From Rhododendron vialii (taxonomy: Eukaryota; Streptophyta; Magnoliopsida; Ericales; Ericaceae): a stretch of 64,000 nucleotides of DNA. The notes under the pieces were generated by a model, which saw only the letters and a program-made list of their open reading frames with translations, did no database searches and was not told where the DNA came from. The stretch spans positions 17,301,001 through 17,365,000 of the forward strand of contig NC_080567.1 in the NCBI RefSeq assembly GCF_030253575.1, read 5' to 3'. Numbering within the stretch: position 1 is the stretch's first letter; each line of letters starts with the position of its first letter. Position numbers and translations under genes: made by a program. Shown here piece after piece: positions 1 through 11,174 of the stretch.

Positions 1-1314
1 TCTTCAACGCCACTGTTGCCCACCCCCACCACGCTCAACGCCCTCTCCCCCATGTCACCGACACCGGTCCGGTGTAACCATTGCCGCCATCCCACCGTCA
101 CCGCTGGTCTCTATCACAGATCTAAGATTCAAAGTCGGGAAGGCACACTGGATTTGAATCAAGCATCGCTTGTCCAAAGCTCGAATCTTGGTCAAGTTTC
201 TGAATGGTGGCCTTGTGCATGTCCAGATAGAAGTGCAGAAGAAGCCTAAGATTTATGAAGTACTTTTTGTAGATAATATAAAATCACAAATGTAGTACTT
301 TTACTTGGTGATGGGGCGAAACCCATTTTTTGGTGTGAGGTGAATTTTGAATTGATGCACAAAAATTGAAACCATTGATCAAGGTTATTGTTCCACTTGC
401 AGGCTGTTTCTGATTCTTTTGTAATTTTTATATTTCATCACCCCCATGGTATTGGATTAGTCTTATCCCAAGAACAAACAAGTGATAATAAAAAACAGAA
501 AAGAAAAAGAGATTTGCTAAATAGATTCATGTTGTATTGTTCAATGCTATATGCCTATGGACTCATCATGAATTGGCTGTGTTCTTACTTATGTGGATTA
601 TGGTCAGCAGCTAATGCCATGCTGTCTTCAAAACATCTATCTTCTCTGGAGTAAGTGCTCTGTTTTTTTGCATTCCGTTCAAATTCTTAATGCTTGGTAG
701 TTGGTAGTGTTTTTGTTCCGAATAATTTTTAACATCGTGGTGGTGGTTTGTATTGGCAAATGAGCCCTGTTTTCTTATCCCAACTAAAGAGGGTTCTCTA
801 TTTCTTTCAATATTGACTTTGCATCCAAAGGCAGTGCGTATTTGCAAGTTATTTAGCCATAATCCATTCACCATATCTCTAAGGTGTGTCAGGATAATAT
901 TTTCATCAAATAAGAAAAACCACATCTCTCTTCATTAAAATAAGAAAAAAAGGAACACCACATCTTTATCACGGTTATGTGTGGACAATATATTATTCGT
1001 TTGGTGTACAGGAATGCCCCTACACATTTACATGAAGAAAATGAATTCATAACTTTCTTAAAATTCTAAACCATAAAACAGCGACGGAGGGCCGGTGGGA
1101 GGTAGGTAGCGACAGAAAGAGACGGGCAATGACAGTGGGAAGGCGAGAGATAGGCCACGATGGGAGAGAAGCGCAACAGTGGAACGGCGAGATACCGGCG
1201 GTGACGGTGGGACGGTGGACGGCGGTGATGGTTACGAACTTACGATCGGACCGGCTTCGTTGACGCGGGGGAGAGGGCGTTGAACGTGGTGGGGGTGGTC
1301 GACAGTGGCGTTGA

Positions 1315-1317
<3 letters not shown>
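1..1317. repeat. Inverted-repeat element in COG6 intron 4 (left end at or beyond window start)
   Basis: Positions 1-111 are an imperfect reverse complement of 1317-1196. Both arms carry TTCAACGCCACTGT, CCACCCCCACCACG and CAACGCCCTCTCCCCC. The right arm abuts a (GA)26-type microsatellite at 1318-1369. The arms lie about 1.1 kb apart with AT-rich non-coding DNA between them. This could be a terminal-inverted-repeat transposon (a MULE-like element is possible) or a foldback element. No transposase is visible, and the true left end may lie outside the window. Confidence 0.45.

Positions 1318-1369
<52 letters not shown>
1318..1369. repeat. (GA)n microsatellite
   Basis: Uninterrupted GA dinucleotides. 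They produce spurious Ser-Leu and Arg-Glu open frames on the two strands. Confidence 0.95.
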
Positions 1370-1371
<2 letters not shown>

Positions 1372-1836
1372 GTTTCTGGGAATGAGGAGAAACATTTCTG
1401 AGATGGGAGAGACTTTTGGGAGCAAAACCAATTCGTGGGTCTATAATCAAACCCAAAAAATTGAATTTGAATTTTCCTCAAAATTTTACCCGCCAATACT
1501 TTCGGCCCAAATCTGTAAAGAGAGGAGAGAGTGTCAGAGTGTGTGGAAGTGGGCCCCCCATAGTCCAGCTCAGAGCGGTACATGGTCGGTATGTGTGGTC
1601 GGTCCTTATAGCATTATTGATTCAAAAAACAAGTATGCATACTATGATTACTACAAGTGAGATAGCCAAGTGAAGATCTCAGCACATGTATTTCATCAAC
1701 CAAAATCAGATGAATAAAAAAAAAATAAAGCAAAAGGCAGGAAGCAGAAACAAGATGAGAAATCATTAAACAACACCCCTCACAAGCTTAAATTAAAAAG
1801 AAAAAAAATGCTGTTGGGATGACAACACGAGATTAC

Positions 1837-4800
1837 CTGATGATGGGTCCGGAGCAATACTTTGCAGTTGGCATGAATTTCTTGGACATGAGAAAGAGCC
1901 TTAAAGAAATTTTCATTCAGGTCTTCCTCCCTTAGAGCATTTATCTATACAGAGAATATTCCATTAGCATTTATACATGCAGTAAGCACCTATATTGTTA
2001 AAGAATCATATCCATACCTCTTCATTAGAAAGCTGATAATCACGAAGGAAGCAAGAGACAATCTCCTGTCTTTGTGTAGTAATTTCAAGTTCCTGTTTTA
2101 GCCTCTCTGTTGTACTGATTATATCTCCCGTTGTAGCATTACAACTGTTCAAAGCCTTTGCAATCCTGCAGTTACAAACTTGAATGATTTCAAATTGCTA
2201 CCTAAAATATAAAACAAGTGCCTTTATACAGAATTTCAAGGTAGTGGCAAGAGCTCAAAAGAAAGATATGCTATAATGTTACTCCACCCAACATCCCCTC
2301 CTCCCAAGTCCCATCCAATAAGAATTAGGGAATGTACAATTGAACCACAAACCCTTTGCAAGGCAAGTAAGTCATTACAGAGGTACAATTGAACCACCCA
2401 ACATCCCCTTCTCCCAGTCTCATCCAATAAGAATCAGGGAATGTACAATTGAACCAAAAACCCTTCGCAAGGCAAGTGAGTCACATTTAATCAAGTTATT
2501 ACAAACCGGATTAAATGTGACTCCTCCCAACATCCCCTTCTCCCAAGTCCCATCCAATAAGAATCAGGGAATGTACAATTGAACCACAACCCTTTTGCAA
2601 GGCAAGTAAGTCATTACAGAGGTAAAATCAACTAGAATGGTTAACAGAAGAAAAGGCCAAAGAAACTAAAGGGAAAATGCAGAGTAAGAGGGAAAGAGAA
2701 AGTTTGATGCTAATGGAACTATAACCACCTCAACTTCCTGCAAACTTGTAAAAAATCACCCTGATTCATCAATATCACCTGAGTACCCTGCAAGCATACA
2801 TCAATACTGACCTTGTTTTTCAATACCCTAACGCTAAGAAGCATGGACATAGACATGAAACGATACTGACACGTCGCATAAAGTATATATTTTGCATTAT
2901 ACAGGTACCTCGTAAATATATAAAGATCAAAAACATCATTTTTATCAATTAAGATAAACCCATCAATAGTAGTACTACTATGAAGAAAAAAGGTCACCCT
3001 ATAAGTATTCATGAACTAAATATCTATGGAAAGTTTGACTCTGAACCAAGTATTAAAAATTACATTTTCACCTCGTAATGCCCTTAACCTGCCCCAAGAG
3101 TGTCCCAACGTATCTGAGTAACAAAGATATAATAAAAAAAGTGGATATGCATTTAGGAATGTTTGACATGTGTCCAAAGAGACTCGTGCCACATCTGTGT
3201 TGGACACGCGTCAGAGACAGATACTTGAGGCTGGTAAACGTGTTTGTGCTTCTTATACACTTCTAGTTTGAGAGTCAATGTACAACCCTGGTATGTGAGT
3301 TGAGTTTTGTTCACCCTCCACTTAAGAGGGTGAACATTATCCTCTTTCTATTGGTTGAAATGGTATGGATCCCACCACAAAATGATGTCATGCTTACCAA
3401 AAAGTGTATTGCATAGTAAGCATGACATCACTTTGTGGTGGGATCCACAGCATTCCAACCAATAGGAAGGAGGGTAATGTTCACCCTATGTTAAGGAGGG
3501 TGAACAAAATTGCACTCCTGGTATGTGACGTTCGGCGAGATGTACATGTTACATAGAACAACATTTCCCGACCTCTGATCCTGATAGTTCAAAAATGGAT
3601 CAACATACTTCAAATTCTCCGAAATTCTACTATACCCAGACAAATCCTAATGATTCTGCTTCTCCCAAGACCAAAATCCAAGAACACGTTAAAGGTTCTA
3701 GTAGCCATGACCTAGTTGTATTCCTAACATAAGTGAAGGAAAAGAGCACTTGTATCATCCAGTTTCATAGTGGTCATCAGGGGGCATTTCAACTAAAGAT
3801 TTTGGACTACAAGTTATTTTATTTTGCCATGTTGTTCACACTAACCCACAACTTCTTATTCTTCATTTTTCCCTCTATTTTTTCACTATATTTTCCCCAT
3901 TCACCCACCCATATATCATCTACAACTTACAGGTTAGTGGAAACAACTTGACATTTTTCAACAACAAGAAGCTGTCCATAACTTATTGGCTAGCGGAAAC
4001 GCTCACACTTTGTTTGGTTGTCATCTTTGAGATAAATTTTTAAGATAAAAAAGTTCTATAGGTTTGCGTATTTTTTCGTCTGTAGTCATTTTTTTTTTTT
4101 TAACATTTTAACAAACTCTTTTACTTCTTGAATAGAGGTATGCTATATACATCCAAAAACTAAAAACTAAGTAAAAGTTTTGATAAAAAATCACTAAAGA
4201 CGAAAAAACACGGATGATGAAAAAGTAAATTTTTTTGAAGAGAATATTTTTGAGTGAAGTACCAAAGAAAGTGTCAGTGTTCTAAAAGACAGCTGCCTAG
4301 ACCAACTAGTCCCCGCCAAGTTACTAGGCAGTGGTCCAGTGCCTAAATTAGGCATTACCCGCCAAGGCACGAGGTGGTGGTCCAACGCCTAGAGTAGGCA
4401 GCCAACTAGTCGGCGTCAAGGCGCCCCTTTTCCGCCCGAGCAGCACATAGCGTTTTTAAGACCATTAGTGATCATTCTGTATAACATTGCGGTATTTAGA
4501 TAGTACGGCAACCAAACCATCCAAAATGAACTAAACACACAATACGGCATTGCACAAGAAAACATAAAAGTCGAGACAATAAATATCAACACAATTCAAG
4601 AGAAATGAAGCCACAAAAAAAAAAGAAAAAAGAAAAAAAAAGAATGAGAGAGAGATCATGATCCTACTTGTCACAGCAATCGGCCAGCGCATTGACCTCC
4701 TCCTCAACCCGATCCAGAGCCTACAACCAAAACACCACACGAATCAAAATCATTTCCTAGAGTGAGATGGAGAGTTTTAGAGAGAGAATTCGGGTGAAAC

Positions 4801-5016
4801 CTGTTGGGCGGCGTTGGAGGCGAGGAGGAACTCGTGGTTGATGGAGAGGGATCGCTTCTCGATGGTCGATCGGAGGTTTCGTCGGGCGTGGGGGTTGTTG
4901 TCGGTGTAGAACGAGGATAGAGTGTTGAGCGACGCCAGCAGATCAGGCGTGTCCGTCCTCGTCTCCAGCACCTTCTTCAGCTTCCGGGACAAACCTGGCG
5001 CTAGTGCTGTCCCCAT
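1837..5016 (-). CDS. COG6: COG6, conserved oligomeric Golgi complex subunit 6 (5' four coding exons; continues beyond the left edge)
   Basis: COG6 is a subunit of the COG tethering complex, which supports retrograde vesicle traffic at the Golgi. Four coding exons are visible on the minus strand: 5016-4801, 4720-4668, 2165-2018 and 1944-1837. Every intron is GT-AG, and codon phase holds across each junction (0, 2, 0). Exon 1 begins MGTALAPGLSRKLKKVLETR and includes the run RRNLRSTIEKRSL, both hallmarks of plant COG6. Exon 2 encodes ALDRVEEEVNALADCCDK, exon 3 IISTTERLKQELEITTQRQE and exon 4 INALREEDLNENFFKALSHV. About 175 residues of the roughly 680-residue family are present. This is the N-terminal coiled-coil part that assembles with other COG subunits. 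No further exon is seen between 1836 and 1, so intron 4 is over 1.8 kb and the rest lies outside the window. Intron 2 (4667-2166) is swollen by MITEs and a tandem repeat. Confidence 0.93.
2270..2630. repeat. Three-copy tandem repeat in COG6 intron 2
   Basis: The motif CCCAACATCCCCT, then CATCCAATAAGAAT, GGGAATGTACAATTGAACCA and TTGCAAGGCAAGT, occurs three times, at about 2286-2385, 2397-2485 and 2524-2625. The copies differ by a few substitutions. A short inverted copy of ATTTAATC..GATTAAAT lies between copies 2 and 3 (about 2485-2520). It is non-coding and lies within an intron. Confidence 0.8.
3305..3509. mobile_element. Foldback MITE (205 bp) in COG6 intron 2
   Basis: The segment is almost entirely self-complementary. 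TTTTGTTCACCCTCCACTTA at the left matches the reverse complement of the right end (GGAGGGTGAACAAAA). Internally, GTGGGATCC, GATGTCATGCTTAC and CCTATTGGTTGGAA are mirrored around about 3407. No coding capacity. A clear target-site duplication was not identified. Confidence 0.75.
3995..4250. repeat. Dispersed AT-rich MITE-like repeat (copy 1, COG6 intron 2)
   Basis: The reverse complement of this block recurs at about 49750-50015 inside a CIR1-like gene intron. Shared strings include TCTATTCAAGAAGTAAAAGAG-type sequence, CTTTAGTGATTTTT and AACACTTTG/CAAAGTGTGA. It is a non-autonomous repeat family with no coding capacity. Confidence 0.55.
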
Positions 5017-5127
5017 TATTATACCCCCCGTATATGCACGTATACTATATATATACACACGCAGAGAGAATGCAATGAAAAGCAGCTGAATTCTCGATTT
5101 CTGCCTCTTCTTCTTCGATCTGATTCT

Positions 5128-5182
<55 letters not shown>

Positions 5183-5252
5183 CTGTACACACACGCAGAG
5201 AGAATGCACTGAAATCAGCTGAATTCTAGATCTCTGCCTCTACTTCTTCTGC

Positions 5253-5285
<33 letters not shown>

Positions 5286-5290
5286 CTTGT
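5017..5290 (-). promoter_or_regulatory. COG6 5' leader/promoter with tandem duplication and (CT/GA)n tracts
   Basis: Directly upstream of the COG6 ATG, a block of about 95-110 bp occurs twice (about 5057-5125 and 5187-5250). It contains CACACGCAGAGAGAATGCA, CAGCTGAATTCT and a TTCTTC-rich stretch. Each copy is followed by a (CT)n run, at about 5130-5178 and 5251-5281 (GA in the sense of the gene). The block was probably duplicated together with its microsatellite. GA-rich leaders are common in plant 5' UTRs. The transcription start cannot be placed from sequence. Confidence 0.5.
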
Positions 5291-5481
5291 TCTGCTGCAA
5301 CTGCAAGTATGCAAAAGAAACCGGCGAGCGGGTCTGTGTGGGCCTGTCTGAGATGGCCCAATTGGGTTCTTATGACCCAATCCAGTTTTGGATCAATTAA
5401 GTTCCAACCAGGACTGCTCTCCATTGCCCAAAAAACCTTCAAAGATGGGCTTTTATGTATAAAACTTGTGGAAGAGAGGAG

Positions 5482-5926
5482 GGGCTCCGTTTGTTTGGAT
5501 GTAAAATATTTTTGAGTAAAATGTTTTACACATTTCTGTTGTTTGGCTAGAAAAAGAATGGGAAAAATATTTCTAGGTAAGATATTTTACACCATCGGTG
5601 TGAAAATATTTCTCTAGTTTTGGTCGCAAGTCATTTTTGCATTTCACTTTCAATGGTCTAACATTTTCCAAAACGGCATATTTCTTTCCCTTCTTTTCCC
5701 AAATCATATTAGATCCATAATGAAAGAGGAGGAGAAGAGAGAGAAAATGCTTACTTGATTAAAATATTTCAGAACCTACAATTTGTCATTGTTTTTTTTT
5801 TTTTAAAAAATTCATTTGCCAACCAAATATCGGAACATAAAAATTTAAAGTTCGTTTTCTAAAAAAAATATTTTACATGAAAACATTTACATTATAAAAC
5901 ATTTTACATTGAAACAAATGGAGCCG
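5482..5926. mobile_element. MITE with terminal inverted repeats (hAT-like ends possible)
   Basis: The left end reads GGCTCCGTTTGTTTGGATG and then TAAAATATTTT. The right end is its imperfect complement (AAAACATTTTACATT, then GAAACAAATGGAGCC). The interior is AT-rich with repeated TAAAATATTTTAC motifs in both orientations. It is non-coding. The superfamily is a guess from the end sequence, and no 8-bp duplication was confirmed. Confidence 0.5.
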
Positions 5927-6584
5927 AAAAGAAAAATTAAAAAAAAATTCTCTCATGTATAGTTTTGTTTGGTTTGGAGATAAAGAGGAGAGAATCTAAA
6001 AGGTTTTAGTATAGTGCACAGTATAATTTTCCTTCCATTTTCCTCTTATTTTTCTCTCATTTTCTTTTCTTTCCCCAAGGTTATTTAAAAAAAAAAGAAG
6101 AAATTAAATAAAAAAAGTACAATTAGTGTTATTTTTTAAGGGCGGAAGAAAATTTTCATTTATCAAAAGCATAAAAAGTGAAATAAGTACAATTACAATT
6201 ACTAACACATTTTTTTTAACAAAGATGTTTTTTTTTTTTTTTTGTCTTTGGTTTTAAATGTTTGGTCCACCGGACCTGAAGTTGGTCTACACACCATTAG
6301 GCACGTGAGAGTAACAGCTTCACTTAAAAAGCTAACAAGGGTTTTTGTCTCCTGGCAAGAAGCAGCCGAAGAAGTGGTGAGAGAGAAGGGAAAAAAAGAG
6401 AAACAGAGTGTGCATGTGTGTGTTCGGTGGAGGAAGGAAAGCTCCAAGTACAGTCTTGTTCTACAAATCTCGGCAACTGCTACGTGAGTTTTCGGGGCCG
6501 ATTTGTTCATGTTTTTAGCTCTCTGTTTCAGCTGATATTAAAGGGTTTTGGTTCATCATATTGGTGAGATCTTTCCACTATCTT

Positions 6585-6765
6585 GTTGTTATTGGTTGAA
6601 TACATTTAGGGTGTTTGTGAGATCCTAGAATATCTTTGGAAACCTACTTGTAAATCTTTCTATCTTGTTGTTATTGGTTGAACATTTAGGGTGTTTGTGA
6701 GAACATTTAGGGTGTTTGTGAGATCCTAGAATCTCTTTGGAAACCTACTTGTAAATCTTTGGTGA
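6585..6765. repeat. Local tandem duplication (about 90-110 bp unit)
   Basis: ATCTTGTTGTTATTGGTTGAA, ACATTTAGGGTGTTTGTGAG and GGAAACCTACTTGTAAATCT each appear twice. The block with GTGTTTGTGAG also carries an extra short copy. No coding potential. Confidence 0.75.
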
Positions 6766-7311
6766 TGGTGGAAATTGCTTTCTCTCTCGTGCATGTACCA
6801 AAGTTTGAGGAACTACGTATATTGGTTGTTCTCTTTGTGCCTTGTTTATTGCGTGTTTAATTTTTCCGATTACACTTCCATTTGCGTGTGAGATTGTTTA
6901 GGGGGAAAAATACAAACACAAATAATTGCTCGAGCAATTTTTGACTATTTTGGGCAAAAATTCTTTTAAAAAATATCTACATAAAGAGGGGGCTAGTAAA
7001 CTTTCATAATACTGTAATATTCTTAGTCCACCTTCTGACTATTATGGCTGAGATGTGTCGCCCTTCTCAGTAATGTTCTGGTTATATCAAACGGCCTAGT
7101 AGTATTTTGATGTTTATGCTAGTTTAGTTCGTGGGTTTCCCGATGCGATTTTTTGGGTGTTTTTATCACGGTACTTATAGACTTATCTTTGTTGATTTTT
7201 GGCATATCGCTCATCATTGCTACTTTTTCTTTTTTGATGCATGTTGATTAGTTGGTCCATGCCTTTCTTATGATCTTGGTTCCTTAGATTGCTTGGTATT
7301 GTATTGGTTTT

Positions 7312-7316
7312 CATTG
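7312..7316. repeat. Target-site duplication CATTG, left copy
   Basis: Identical to 19346-19350 and directly abuts the TGTAAGG start of the 5' LTR. Typical Ty3/gypsy integration gives 5-bp duplications. Confidence 0.9.
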
Positions 7317-8089
7317 TGTAAGGGGCCGAAATATCCGAAGGGGTCACAAGGTCCAGAAAGGGAGAATGAGGGTTCACACGCTGTTTGACCCATCATCTAA
7401 GCTATGTCAGTTCACCTGTAAATATCTTCGGAACCACGAATACTTCACCGAACGTTACAAGCTTTACCCGAACATACCACACTTGAGTTCGCTCGGTGTC
7501 TCATCAATCGCACGGGTGGGAACATCCGCTTGTTCGGCTAGGTTTTTCTTCGGTATGGACATCCTACGCTCGGATAATTCGTATGGCGGAAGTGGGTCCC
7601 GCCGAGCTTAGACGATTGTGGAACCTTCCATAAATATCTACTGATAAGTAAGTTGTCTTTTCTGATATTCGAAGTGACATCTCTGGATGATGTGACCTTT
7701 CTGACATCAACCCATGTGGCTCTGAAAGACTAGGAAAGTGGTGTTCATTAAATGGCCCTGCTACAAGGCGCCAACCGAGCAGAACGTGACACGTGGAAAG
7801 TATGACCAGCTTGTTCAGCACTCCACCTCTTTGCCTATAAATAGAAGAGCAACACCACTAAGAAGGGGGCCTGGAGGAGAACAAGAAAAAGGAAAACAAC
7901 AACATTCTTCTCTCTTCCAAGATATTTTCTGATTAAACTTCTTCTCCCCTTCTCCACCTACTGACTAGTTCGTCGGAGCTTCTTCCCGGAGGAACAACCC
8001 CCTCCGGTTCTGCAGGTACATCGAGATTGGCGCCATTTCACATGCAGATAGCTACACAAGAAGGATCACAAAGAAACCACGCCCCCACA
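7317..8089 (+). repeat. 5' LTR (773 bp)
   Basis: Begins TGTAAGGGGCCGAAATATCC and ends CGCCCCCACA. It carries a TATA box TATAAATA at 7836-7843, so transcription should start about 30 bp downstream. About 10 substitutions and one indel separate it from the 3' LTR. Open frames inside it (such as the one starting at 7366) recur in the other LTR and are not genes. Confidence 0.95.
7836..7843 (+). promoter_or_regulatory. TATA box of the 5' LTR promoter
   Basis: TATAAATA in the context GCCTATAAATAGAAG. The same box is at 19093-19100 in the 3' LTR, from which it would read out into flanking DNA. Confidence 0.75.
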
Positions 8090-8091
8090 AT

Positions 8092-8109
8092 TGGCGACTC
8101 TGCTGGGGA
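8092..8109 (+). promoter_or_regulatory. Primer-binding site
   Basis: TGGCGACTCTGCTGGGGA, two bases past the end of the 5' LTR. It begins with TGG, complementary to a tRNA 3' CCA. I have not assigned the tRNA species from memory. Confidence 0.8.
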
Positions 8110-8233
8110 ATAGAATAATTATTGACTTAAAGTTCTGGGGTGTTCTTCGAGTTCTTCGTGTTCCTAACACCAGTTGAGGGCTTGAAACGATCTTCTGCTC
8201 AAGCTGCCTGTTCCTCGAGTCTCAACAGAACAA

Positions 8234-9343
8234 ATGGCTCAACGTATTTCACCTCCGGGTCCAGAAAATTTTACCCTTGGGTTGGAGGGCTATGGGTCTA
8301 TCGGCCTTGAGCCTCGTCCCACGGCTCGGACGGTTCCCCATGTGGCCCGGCAGCTAACTTTTCCGCCAACCGAGTTGGATTTAGCCTTAGCCGAACAGAA
8401 GCGTCAGGCGGCGGTTATTGCCATGCTACAACAACGGCTGGAGGAACGGGACGGAGGGGTGACTACAACTCCCGAGCTCGGACACCAAGCCGAGCCTAGT
8501 CAGCCGAACAAACATCGCAAACGAAGCAGACCTTCTCATCCAGCCCAAACAGCCGAACCCGTAGTATCCAAGCAGCAAACTGTATTTGAACGTCTTGACA
8601 AAGGAGATCCAAGACCTCGTTTGGCAAGCGTTATTCGTACCGAGAACTCACGATCCTCGGCTACGGGCTCCACTGCTGGCACCAATAAAGGGGGTGCATT
8701 AGCTCGAGCACAATTTCGTTCCGAGCGACAGATGAATCCAAGAAGTGGGAAAAGGCCCATGGATTTAAATAATCCACCTCGGCGCGCACGAACCAGCAGC
8801 AACAGGGAATATTCGGTTCGATCACGACACGACTCTGAACGCCATGAAGAAAGGCGTTCGGTTAACTCTGGCAGTCGCCACCGAACGGACAGCAAAGGAA
8901 ATCATTCGGAACACGATAATACGATCGTTTTGTACGATCAGTTCACGGGCTTACCAACCGTATACCAACCCGTCAACCCAGGTTTTCAGACTCGCCATGC
9001 TCGCTTGATGGGATCGAGAGTAACGGTGCACGAGCCTTCGGTTTCAGCCACTCGGCAGCTGAAGGGGAAAGAGGAGCACGGCCGGCATCATCGACGTGAA
9101 CGGAGAAAAACTCCTGAACCGCCAGCGAAACTTCCTCTCCCTATTGTCATGCCAACTCCAGTTCAAGAAGATAATTCGAAGCTCGGGAAGGCAAAAGCTT
9201 CCCCCTTCGTGGACTCAATTCAACAGGAGCGGCCCCCGGACAGGTTTGTCATGCCGAAGCTTAAAACGTTACGAGGCAAAGGAGGACGCAGTCGCGTTCG
9301 TTTGTCGCTTTCGACAGACTATGAGCCTCCACAACTTTTCTGA
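8234..9343 (+). pseudogene. gag, N-terminal part (frameshifted)
   Basis: Opens with MAQRISPPGPENF at the first ATG after the primer-binding site. The 5' two thirds is a hydrophilic, Arg/Ser/Pro-rich region with a short coiled coil (LALAEQKRQAAVIAMLQQRL). The conserved capsid-like domain begins near DRFVMPKLK at about 9240. There the frame is lost in the A-run at 9259-9265, and the homologous reading continues one frame over. The residues after that point, up to the stop at 9343, are therefore out-of-frame noise. Gag forms the virus-like particle that packages element RNA. Confidence 0.8.
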
Positions 9344-10949
9344 CGCTCTTATGTGTAAGATCTTCCCACTCACTCTCAGCGAGCCGATCATGTTGTGGTA
9401 CAACCAGTTGAAACCCAAATCCATCTCTTGCTTCAACGAGCTGGAGTTGGAATTCAGTAAATGCTTTGTAACCAGCAACATACAACTGAAGACACTATCT
9501 ATGCTGGTGAACATGCGGAGAGGTGCCAGTGAAACCTTACGGCTTTATACCAAGCGATATTGGGAAGTCTACAATCTTATTCCTGACTGTGATCAAGGAG
9601 TTGCGGCGGAATCTTTTATGAACGGCTTGGATCCGACCTCGGCCATGTTCCGTGACCTGTCACGTAATCCACCTAAGACGATGGAAGAGCTCATGGCCAT
9701 AATCGAAAAAGATTGCGTCCATGAAGAAGCAATGGCCGAGCGAAATCCGCCAAAGGCTTCGGAGCCCCCAAAAACCTCTGGACCGAAGAAGCAAGTTTCA
9801 AACGTTCGCCAGGGGCAAGGGGGCCAAGGCGGCTCAAGCCAACCAACCACAAAGCCGACCAACGGCGGCCGACCTCCGCAACACCCTCGGCCACAACCTT
9901 GGCAGCAAACCAAACGAGAGCCACGGCCAGACGAGTACATTGCTGAGCATACGGTATTCACTGAACCAATTTACAAGCTCCTTAACATCATTGGCAAATT
10001 GCCATTTTTTGTTTGGCCAACTGTACTCTTAGGCACCGTCGGGAGCGGACCAGGGATGTGCACGTACCATAAGGAACGTGGCCATTATACTACGCAATGC
10101 CCACCTTTTAAAAGGTATCTAGAGGAACTGGCAGCGGCTGGGCATCTAAATCAATGGATCGACGTTCGGCGGAACCCGCTCCCGCCGCCTCCTCCTCTCA
10201 TCGGCAATCTCGTAAGTGTAATACAGGGATTGGTTTCCGAAGGGAGGGTGGCCGAGCTTCATTTAGAAATTGACAGGGCCGTCTTCTCTCAATCCGTCTG
10301 CAACATCGGCACTTCTGGCAAACGAAAGTGGGAGGATCCGAGCTTCAACAGCGATATTACTTTTTCATCCGACGACTTGAAAGGGGTCCAACTCCCTCAT
10401 ACAGATGCCCTCGTCGTTACTATTGCTATTGAAAAATCAACCGTACAGCGAGTATTGATAGACCAGGGAAGCTCGGCGGACATGATGTTTTACTCAACAT
10501 TCCTGAGCCTCGGATTATCTCCCGCTCAGCTTTGGACAGCATCAACTCCACTTGTAAGCTTCACTGGAGCCCCGGTTTGGCCGCTCGGCCTGGCCACTCT
10601 TCCTGTGCGGGCGGGATCACGTGTTCTCCAAATTGAATTCGTGGTGGTCGCTTCTCCGAGTCCATACAACGTCATCCTCGGCCGAACCTGGTTGCATGAA
10701 ATGAAGGCAGTCGCCTCCACCTATCACCAGGTGGTCAAATTTATTGGATGGAATGGGCGTCAGGAGAGCCTACGAGGAGACCAAATCCAATCGAAGAGAT
10801 GCTACATCAGCACTGTAACGACCAAACAGAGCTGTATGGAAGTACAATGTGTGGCCGCCACTCCCACTCCATTGATTGAAGATATTGGAGTGCCGGCCGA
10901 ACAAAGGTCGGCTGAAGAACTAATACGTTTTTCCATTCCGGGGGGCTAA
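9096..10949 (+). pseudogene. gag C-terminal part, zinc knuckle and aspartic protease
   Basis: The true homologous stretch starts near 9263, in frame 3. It holds the retrotransposon gag domain (FRQTMSLHNFSDALMCK..., LTLSEPIMLWYNQL). Near 10057 is a CX2HX4HX4C knuckle, read as CTYHKERGHYTTQC. Around 10455 is a retropepsin-like active site, LIDQGSSADMM (D-x-G-S-S). Protease would cut the Gag-Pol polyprotein. The frame ends at TAA 10947-10949, but the same frame continues with pol-like sequence on the far side. Homology does not end there, so the TAA is a premature stop, not a gene end. Confidence 0.85.
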
Positions 10950-11174
10950 GGAAGATATTTTTTGATTGGGAATTCATTAAGCGTAACCCAGCGTGAGGAG
11001 ATGTACGACTTTTTGATACGAAACATAGAAGTTTTTGCTTGGACTCCACGAGACATGCCAGGCGTAGACCCATCGTTCGCGATGCATTCATTAAATGTCG
11101 ATCCAAATAGGCGGCCGGTGGTGCAGTAAGTTCGACGCTCATCAGCCGCTCATACCGAAGCTGTAATAACCGAA

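Larger units (their letters stand above)
5291..7311. other. Intergenic region upstream of COG6; no gene recognised
   Basis: AT-rich DNA holding a terminal-inverted-repeat MITE (5482-5926), poly-T runs near 6212-6242 and a local tandem duplication (6585-6765). A stretch at 6300-6500 resembles a plant 5' leader by base composition but leads into no coding exon. The retrotransposon inserted at 7316/7317. Confidence 0.6.

Noticed and set aside
1047..1583. Open frames rich in SLSLSL or ERERER around 1232-1660, and similar ones at 4777-5442, 40773-41177, 45854-46231 and 48560-49154
   Set aside because: They are translations of CT/GA (or CT/AT/GT) microsatellites extended by chance, or shadows of real exons. 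No conserved domain or splice context supports them.
6242..6510. Possible small gene on either strand at 6202-6510
   Set aside because: No domain, no start context and no downstream exon was found. It is better explained as leader-like or random sequence.
7366..7611. 81-codon frame in each LTR (also 18623-18868)
   Set aside because: It overlaps LTR regulatory sequence, occurs in both LTRs and has no recognised domain.
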